From: Inia geoffrensis
Lineage: Eukaryota; Chordata; Mammalia; Artiodactyla; Iniidae
Length of the DNA stretch: 64,000 nt
Assembly: GCA_036417435.1 (NCBI GenBank)
Contig: CM070907.1
Span: 59,070,001 to 59,134,000 of the forward strand
Direction: 5' to 3'
The notes below the pieces were generated by a model that ran no database searches, was not told where the DNA came from, and worked only from the letters and a program-made list of their open reading frames with translations. Shown here one piece after another: positions 57,620-64,000 of the stretch. Made by a program: the position numbers and the translations under genes. Positions within the stretch are counted from its first letter, which is position 1. Every line of letters starts with the position of its first letter.

Positions 57620-58078
57620 GCAGTTCCTGTGTAGAGATGAAGTTTATTTCTCCACCTCTTTTGACTCTGGGTTGGCCTTGTGACTTACTTTGACCAATGA
57701 AGAGAATATGGCAGAAGCAACGATTTGCTAGTCCCTAGCATAGGCCTCAAGAGGTCTTTTTCTCTTTCAGCCTCTCTCTTGGCAACCAGCTTAGCCAACA
57801 CATGAGCAAGCTGAAGTAGCCTCCTGAAGGATGGGGAACCACATGGAACAGAAAATGAGGTGTTCCAACTGAACACCATCCTATTACAGCCAGCACCCAG
57901 CCAACTCCTTCAAGTGCCCACAGATGCCCGAGTGAGCCACCTGATACCAGAACTTTGCAGTTTAGCTTCACGCAGTGCGAACTGCCAACTTGCAGAATAA
58001 TAAGCAAAAAACTTGCTATAGTCTAGGACACTAAATTGTGTGGTGATTTGTTATACAGCAAAACATAACTAATACAGG
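57620..58078 (+). mobile_element. MaLR MLT1-type LTR
   Basis: Sense MLT1: 'atttctccacctcttttgactctgggttggccttgtgacttactttgacc', 'tggcagaagcaacg', 'agcataggcctcaagaggtc', 'cagccagcacccagcc', 'ggtgatttgttatacagcaaaacataactaatac'. Nearly complete with its terminal block; no internal retroviral region. Frames on the minus strand are artefacts. Confidence 0.85.
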
Positions 58079-58379
58079 TATTATAGTATCTGCTTTTCCT
58101 TCATGGAAGAATTGAATTGAAATGAGTTACTATATAAAACAGAATATTATTTTGCCTAGTGAGGTGGTTATAACACAACTAACACTTCATGTAATTTAAC
58201 TGGAAAAAAATTGATTTTCCAAGTATAAACTTAAGAACTTGTAATGTGGTTAGAAGAAAGAAAAATGATTACTGCAAGATTCTCTAGATCATAATAGTTT
58301 GAGCTTTTGGTATTTTACTTTAAAAATGCTTTTGTTATGATCTGAATTCAGGGAAAAAATACAGTAAGATAGTCTCTCA

Positions 58380-58905
58380 ATTGAGTTTTGCTACTATTTA
58401 TGCAATGATTAGGGATTGTAAAGTCATTTCACAAAAAGTAGTTGGCGTGATATTATACTGACCTTTTTTTTAAAGTGTTTTCAGCCATTCTCTAATGTGG
58501 TTTAATTAATTTATTTATTTTTGCTGTGTTGGGTCTTCGTTTCTGTGCGAGGGCTTTCTCCAGCTGTGGCAAGCGGGGGCCACTCTTCATTGCGGTGCAC
58601 AGGCCCCTCACTATCGCAGCCTCTCTTGTTGTGGAGCACAGGCTCCAGACGTGCAGGCTCAGTAGTTGTGGCTCACGGGCCTAGCTGCTCCGTGGCATGT
58701 GGGATCCTCCCAGACCAGGGCTCGAACCCGTGTCCCCTGCATTAGCAGGCAGATTCTCAACCACTGCACCACCGGGGAAGCCCTATACTGACTTTTTAAA
58801 ACTAATGCTCAGTGATGGTAAATGATTTGCTTGAATAACTTTATACAGTTCTGATGTGGCAGAGACAAGATTTGAATCCAGATGCTTTTGAATGTACCCT
58901 CATGT
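58380..58905 (-). repeat. MIR SINE split by a CHR-1 SINE
   Basis: Reversed MIR: 'gtaaagtcatttcacaaaaagtag' to 'ttatactgac' on the left. After the SINE (from 58784) it resumes with 'ttttaaaactaatgctcagtgatggtaaatgatttgc', 'ggcagagacaagatttgaatccagatg'. Removing the SINE rejoins it. Confidence 0.7.
58475..58783 (-). mobile_element. CHR-1-like long SINE with an apparent 3' extension
   Basis: The 5' end is at 58783. On the minus strand: box A-like TGGTGCAGTGGTTGAG, box B GGGTTCGAGCCC, the long body with the 'tcttcgtttctgtg' distal part, and a TTAAT/AAAT tail at about 58501-58520. TATACTGAC repeats at 58454-58462 and 58784-58792, with following T/A runs also matching. Between the tail and the left duplication lie about 26 bases (58475-58500) not belonging to the SINE, then a T run: a candidate transduced 3' flank. 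Confidence 0.88.
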
Positions 58906-58914
58906 CATCATAGG

Positions 58915-59110
58915 CCACAGTGCTTAAGATAATAGCCAAATTCAAACATACATGGATTTCCATTCTCACTTTTCCTCTTGCTAATTCTGTGGTCTTAGGC
59001 TAACTGCTTAACTGTGCAAAACCTGTTTTCTTATCTGACATTTGTTGTGAGGACTGTGAAATAATCCAAACACATTTAGGGGAATGTTCCTGACATATAA
59101 AGAATACAAA
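58915..59110 (+). repeat. MIR SINE
   Basis: Sense order: 'gcttaagataatagccaaattc', 'tgctaattctgtggtcttaggctaactgcttaac', 'ttcttatctgacatttg', 'gttgtgaggactgtgaaataatcc', 'tgttcctgacatataaag'. Confidence 0.7.
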
Positions 59111-59639
59111 ATGTTTTTCTGAAAAAAATTTCTTAAAAGACCATGGAAAGCACAAACTTCAATCATATAAAATTTCTATATCCTTAAAATAATTTAGGAT
59201 TTAACATAGATATTCTGAACGTAAGGTCTACATAGAATTCAGGGGTCTATAAATTTGTGTAAGATGTTGTACTTTATTTTCACTAACTTCTTCCTGAAAT
59301 TCAGCATTTCCTTCAATTATAAATATAAGCAGAAAATCCCAGTAGTAGTAACAGTACCTATAACTTTCTCATCAGTAGAGATTAAAGATATTTTAGAGCA
59401 CATTATACTTATTAAAGGTATCTTAAAATATTGTTTGTGCCCATCACTATTTTGCAATTATTTATATTAGATTTAATACAAATGAATTTTCAATGAAACA
59501 TGTTCATTGTTTATTGAACATTCAATGAATGTTCAAACGGGAACATTCAATGAAACATGTCATTTGATTATTGTATCACGGGAAAACTGATGCCTTTAGA
59601 ATCTTTAATACACTCACTGAATTAACACCCTGAATTCCC
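59111..59639. other. No gene; local direct and inverted repeats near 59489-59560
   Basis: AT-rich. TTCAATGAAACATGT occurs twice (59489-59503, 59546-59560). Between them GAACATTC, AAT, GAATGTTC (59516-59534) forms a perfect 8-bp-arm palindrome. No coding content. Confidence 0.55.
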
Positions 59640-59880
59640 GGCATTATGTCAATTTTTGAAAACACAAAGATGAAGCTCTATTGTTTGGGAAAGATTTAAA
59701 CATAGTATGAAAGTTTTGTGATTTTAATATGCATAAGACACAATAAAAGCTCAAAGAAGGAGTAGCTAATATAGATGAGATGACGGCAAAGTCTTCTGAA
59801 GGGAAGCATACCTGAAATATGTCTTGATGGGATAGTTGTTGTGTGAAGAAAGGATGAAGTTGATTTAGGGGGAACAAAAG
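59640..59880 (-). mobile_element. L2 LINE 3' fragment, antisense
   Basis: 'aaacacaaagatgaagctctattgtttggg' and 'gaagggaagcatacctgaaatatgtcttgatggg' resemble reversed L2 ('gatgaataagaca...', 'ggaagtgacatctgagctgagtcttgaagg'). Diverged. Confidence 0.5.
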
Positions 59881-59924
59881 ATAATGAGAGAATATAATAG
59901 AGTCTGCTAGCTACTTGTAAAATG

Positions 59925-60060
59925 GTTTACTCTTTTTCCTGGGGCCTTAGCTAGACTATATTTCCCAGCCTCCTTTGCAGTTCTTTTGGTCACGTGGCTG
60001 GGTCAAATCTTCATGAGGTGCACAGAAGTACTAAGGCCTGTTATATATAGGCCTGTTTCA
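59925..60060 (+). repeat. Possible MLT1-type fragment
   Basis: 'ggggccttagctagactatatttcccagcctcctttgcagtt' with 'ggtcacgtggctgggtcaaatc' is a common mammalian interspersed motif I associate with MLT1-like LTRs. Family not secure. Confidence 0.4.
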
Positions 60061-60379
60061 AAAACCCTCCCACAGGTAACCCAATAAGATGAATTATAAA
60101 ATTAATTTTAAAAATTATCTCAATTGTTTCAGTGATTCAGAATTCTTGTCAATTTTTTGGTACTCAAGTACCTTGATTACGAACAGTTAAGCAATCAATA
60201 AAATAGGAAATTTGAATAACTCAATGGGTACAAAACATCTAAATCAGGATTCCAAAGTAGTATGAGAAAAATCTCATGATTTCTCATAAAATTGCTTATG
60301 AATGACTCATAGAAAAGAACTATGAATGCACAAGTAGGGGGTCAGACTTGGGCACCTATAGGAGAAATTTGACATTTGA
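60061..60379. other. No gene recognised
   Basis: Non-coding, no identified repeat. Confidence 0.4.
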
Positions 60380-60515
60380 ATTAAATTCTCTGTATCCCAG
60401 TTTCTTCTTTTATAGAAATAAAGATATTTATATTTTACAGCATTTTAATGATTCCTTACAATATACAGAACATGTAGCTTAGTACCTGATTTATAGAAGA
60501 CACTAAATAAAATCA
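60380..60515 (+). repeat. MIR SINE 3' half
   Basis: 'attctctgtatcccagtttcttcttttatagaaataaagatattta', 'gattccttacaatatacagaacatgtagcttagtacctgatttatagaagac' follow the sense MIR 3' half. Confidence 0.7.
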
Positions 60516-61524
60516 CTTCCCTCTGCTAAATATATAGTGCACTCATGATGATGATGAAAATTTTGTATGTATTTTTCTGATTGGTATGATTTAAACCGAA
60601 ACATTTAAACTCACGTTGATTTTTTTTATTTCAACAAACAAATACTTTCAAAAATGGCTGTATTAAATTAAGATTGCAACCTATAAAATATTTTTCCTCT
60701 ATGGGAAGGCACTGGCTTTACTTGCAATATGCATTAATAAAGCACACTGGAATACTTTACTTTAAAGCTTAAGTGCCTGTTTGCCCAATACCATAAATAG
60801 AATTTTAATGAAAAAGTTTGATCAAGTTGAGATGAATTACATTTCACACAGCCTGCACTTAATACAATGTGGATTTAAAAAACCCTTGGGAAGAAATTAT
60901 GTCACCAGCGTCTTATCTAGTGTTAAGTATATTGTCAATAATCTCAATTGTTGATGATAATAATAATCCAAAGGCATTTACAATTTTTCAGAATTCAGAG
61001 ATTCTTTTACTCATTTTACAGTTGTCAGATTAAATAAAAGACAGGTGAACCTACAACTCTGCATTTCTTTCCCTCTTTTTTTCTTTTAAAGGTATCTTAT
61101 GCATGAAAAGATACAGCCTTTCAATTACTCTTATAAAGGTATAGATATGAACAGCATAAACTAAAATATTAGCACTAACATTATTTTCGAATAGTTGCGC
61201 GAGCCTAATCCTGACTACATACTAATTTCATACTGAAGATCCCTCCAGCTTCTAGCCAGGCACCCTGCCAGTTAGAGTGAATGAATATCACCTCAAAATA
61301 TCACAGATGTCTCCAAATATAATCCTCCCTTTTATTTTTCCACCCAGCATAGAAATGTCAATCAAGATTTTATGAAAATTTTGGGAGCCTCTATGTTCAA
61401 CCAGGACAACGTTGTAATTTAATGAATTATAGAAAGTACTTCTTACTGTGTGAAATTCAAGTTTTATGTTCTCCAGACTAACTTCTCTCAAACCTTGAGT
61501 TCCAGCTTCTAGTTTCTAGCTCTA
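60516..61524. other. About 1 kb with no gene; weak MIR trace near 60960-61040
   Basis: AT-rich. Words like 'ttactcattttacagttgtcagattaaataaaag' suggest a very decayed antisense MIR. No coding support. Confidence 0.45.
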
Positions 61525-62035
61525 GGAGGCAGAATTTTGGCCCCTTGACCTTTGACACTTGTTGGTATTTCCATGGTTACGTTTCCTTTCATGGCAAAAG
61601 GGACTGCATACATAGTTAAGATTATTAACCAATTGATTTTAAAATGAAGAGATTATTCTGGATTTTTGGGTGGACACAATGTAATTATATAAATCCTTAA
61701 AAGACAAAGGAGGAAGGTAGGAGAGGAAGTCAGAGAGATTCAAAGTATGAGAAACACTCACCACCACATTGCTGACTTAAGATCAAGAGATCCATGTGAA
61801 AAGAATGGAAAAAAATTTGATTTCTGCCGACTAGCAGTGAGCTTGGAAGAGAGTCCCAAGCCTGAGATGAGAACTACAGCCCAGCTGATGCCCTGATTTC
61901 AGCCTTGTGAGCTTTAAGAATCTAGCCACACTGTGTTGGACTTGGGACCTATAGAACTATGAGATAATAATTAGGAGCCTGTTAAACTGCTAAGTTTGGG
62001 GTAATAAAAATAGAAAATAAACACATTTTTGTTGT
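61525..62035 (+). mobile_element. MaLR (MLT1-like) LTR
   Basis: Sense order: 'aggcagaattttggccccttgacc', 'ttaagattattaaccaattgattttaaaatgaagagattattctgg', 'gaagtcagagagattcaaagtatgag', 'cattgctgacttaagatc', 'agccttgtgagc', 'gaactatgagataataattagg', 'taaactgctaagtttggggtaat'. A long LTR-like copy without internal genes; the exact subfamily is uncertain. Confidence 0.78.
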
Positions 62036-63119
62036 GTGAGATGGTGGGTATGCCTATACCCTAGTCATATACATAATGGTACTATAGACTTTGAGTACAT
62101 GTGGGCTTTACCTTGAAAGTTAGCGGAAAATCTTATGATACCTGGAATCTCTTGCATGCCCTCCTTTGGACTCTCTCCAGGGTAGTTTTGACCCTTTGCT
62201 GATTATTTAACCAGAATTTCACACTACTTTGTACATGCATATGCACCACTAATGTACACAGCCATCTTGAGGGCTATTTTTAGCATGGAATCACGTTGGA
62301 CCAATTTCTGTCTATAGAAAACAGCCTATACAATAGCACCAATCTTCAAAACGTAATACTTGGTTTTTAGGAGAGTTTTTTTAAGGCATGAAAGAACAAT
62401 ACTGTGACACATAAATCTAATGAGAATGTGGGTCATGGTAACTGATGTCAGCCAACTAGTTTATATTCAACATCATTAATCTCCTGGACATGACAAACCT
62501 TGGTAGCATAAGGGAATAAGTTCCAGATAATACACTTTTGAAGTAATGGATAACCCTTCCTATGAAGTACTTTAACGACTTTCCTTGTCAAATTTATGAT
62601 TTTATTATTAACATTAAAAAATGGAAGCCCAAAAAGATACAGTTGCAAATCAATTTCACTGTGCCTTCATAATGAGTTCCTAATTGAACTCAATTTCTGA
62701 TACAGAAATTTCCTTCCATTCTTAATTTTAATGACATGTATAGAAGGATTTAGTGACTGGAAATTAAAAAAATTATTTTAACTCTCTATTTTTTATGCAT
62801 TTAATAGGTGAAATATAAATCATCACCACATTAATATGATAATAGAGTATAACTATGCATCTTTACAGGTTAGAGTATGATCACTTTGTTAAATTAGTGT
62901 TTCACTTAACTCATTAAAAATAGATGATAAGTAAGAATAACCCCAAATGCTAATGCTTATTATATAAGGATCTATGGTAGAAGATTTACATTTGGATTTT
63001 TAATGTCTAATAAAAAATTACTGCTTTTTTTAAAAAAAAAAAGATTATTTGATTGGCTTTTCTTCTTAATTATTTACCTTGGATAGCTGGCGTACAGCAT
63101 CTCATTTTTTTTCCTAGCA
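62036..63119. other. About 1.1 kb with no gene or clear repeat
   Basis: AT-rich sequence, only short frames and short A/T runs (for example 63027-63041). Confidence 0.5.
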
Positions 63120-63350
63120 TGATTTAGTGGAAATAGGAGAGGCAATGCTATCAAACAAACCTCACTTTTGCTACAGACTCTAAACCTTGCTAGCTGCCAA
63201 CCTTGAAAAACTAACTTGAACTTCTTGAACATCACTTTCCTCATCTGAAAATGAGAAAGTATTTGTACTCAGAAGAATTATGAAGATAATTTTTGAAAAT
63301 TACATAAAGAATTGTCTGATATCTAGTACACATATGAAACTCAAAAAATA
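63120..63350 (+). repeat. MIR SINE
   Basis: Sense order: 'aaacaaacctcacttttgctacagactc', 'accttgaaaaactaacttgaacttcttgaacatcactttcctcatctgaaaatgag', 'agaattatgaagataa', 'aattgtctgatatctagtac'. The core reading 'ctcatctgaaaatg' is clear. Confidence 0.7.
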
Positions 63351-63489
63351 TAGCTAATATGAAAATGAGGATAAAGATGAGATGATAGTAATGACTGTGA
63401 TGATGGTGACTATGTCAGGAAATTTTCTTTGTTCTAATCCCCATCCCTCTTTAGAATTTTACTTGTTCATTATACACTTTGAAGATTAA

Positions 63490-63600
63490 AGCATTTCTTG
63501 ACTACTGACTTTATGTCAGGTATTGTGTTAGGTATCAAGCATATGAAATACAATAAAACATCATCTTTGCTAGGAAGAAATACTGCTAGCTATCCATGTA
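63490..63600 (-). mobile_element. L2 LINE 3' terminal fragment, antisense
   Basis: 'tgactactgactttatgtcaggtattgtgttaggtatcaagcatatgaaatacaataaaacatc' is the reversed L2 3' end ('gagcacctactatgtgccaggcactgtgctaggc'). Confidence 0.65.
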
Positions 63601-64000
63601 CATTTTTTTCAGATTTATATAAAATCTGTAATGAGATTTCTAAGCCCTGCTTTATATTTTTACATTGTAATTGCTATCTTATCATTTCAGAGTTATATAT
63701 ATTATTTCCCTAACTGAAATATCAACTCTCATTAACAAGAAGATTTACTTTGACTTATTGGAACAGATAAGTCATGTTATTACTTAAAAATCCTTCACAT
63801 GCAATGGCTACTAGATAAATAGTCAATGATTGAGAAAGCAAACAAATTGATGAATAAATTGATGGCTTCAGGTGATAAAATAGAACTTTACATCACTTAA
63901 CCTTTTTCCATTTTAAATACCTCAAGCTTTAGAACAATAAGCCACTCAGAGATTCTTCCATTGTTTATTGTTTTTTCTTTTTGTTAGCACTCTCCACCTA
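63601..64000. other. No gene recognised
   Basis: AT-rich end of the window with no identified element. Confidence 0.4.

Noticed and set aside
1..64000. CRISPR arrays, operons, defence systems or other prokaryotic features
   Set aside because: The window is mammalian nuclear DNA; no regularly spaced repeats or operon-like gene clusters occur.

Overview
The window is repeat-dense nuclear DNA from a mammal, most probably a cetacean. Three classes of element point that way. There are tRNA-derived CHR SINEs, both short CHR-2-like copies and longer CHR-1-like copies, with Pol III box A and box B motifs. There are L1 copies with cetartiodactyl-type ORFs and 3' ends. There is also an older mammalian background of MIR, L2, CR1/L3, MaLR LTRs, hAT-Charlie and Tigger remnants. 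I saw no BovB or Bov-tA elements, which argues against a ruminant. These family names rest on remembered family sequence, not on a database search.

I find no host protein-coding gene, exon series, tRNA, rRNA, snRNA or CpG island. The window looks like intergenic DNA or the inside of a very long intron, and the sequence alone does not say which. Every convincing coding stretch is transposon-derived: L1 ORF1/ORF2, L2 reverse transcriptase fragments and the C-terminus of a Tigger transposase.

Layout. 1-2183 is the 5' half of a minus-strand L1 running off the left edge. 2184-17580 is old DNA with L2, MIR, MLT1, MER5, two Tigger-like elements (5141-5362 and 11822-12520) and two old L1 fragments. 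17793-22887 is a plus-strand, nearly complete but broken L1, apparently inside an MLT1 LTR. 23140-35990 mixes MIR, L2 and hAT with two CHR SINEs, an older L1 3' end (26818-27132) and a young truncated L1 (30785-31346). 35990-40560 is the longest block without recognisable repeats. 40560-49490 holds a TA/CA microsatellite, an ancient CR1/L3 copy, L2 copies, two MaLR solo LTRs, a SINE nested in L2, and a young L1 (45391-47942). 49735-54240 is a long, very old minus-strand L1 hosting a SINE. 54240-64000 is mostly old unique DNA with MIR, L2, MaLR LTRs and two more SINEs.

The most interesting locus is 45375-47960. It is a young 5'-truncated L1 with an 18-bp target-site duplication, about 650 open ORF2 codons, and two poly(A) tracts separated by about 193 bp of non-L1 sequence that carries its own poly(A) signal. 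That is the classic structure of an L1 3' transduction. Its 3' end is about 99.5% identical (3 differences in 551 bp) to the truncated L1 at 30796-31346, so both probably came from one recently active lineage. A CHR SINE at 58474-58783 seems to carry a smaller 3' extension of the same kind. I found no undescribed biological system of the defence or operon type and do not claim one.
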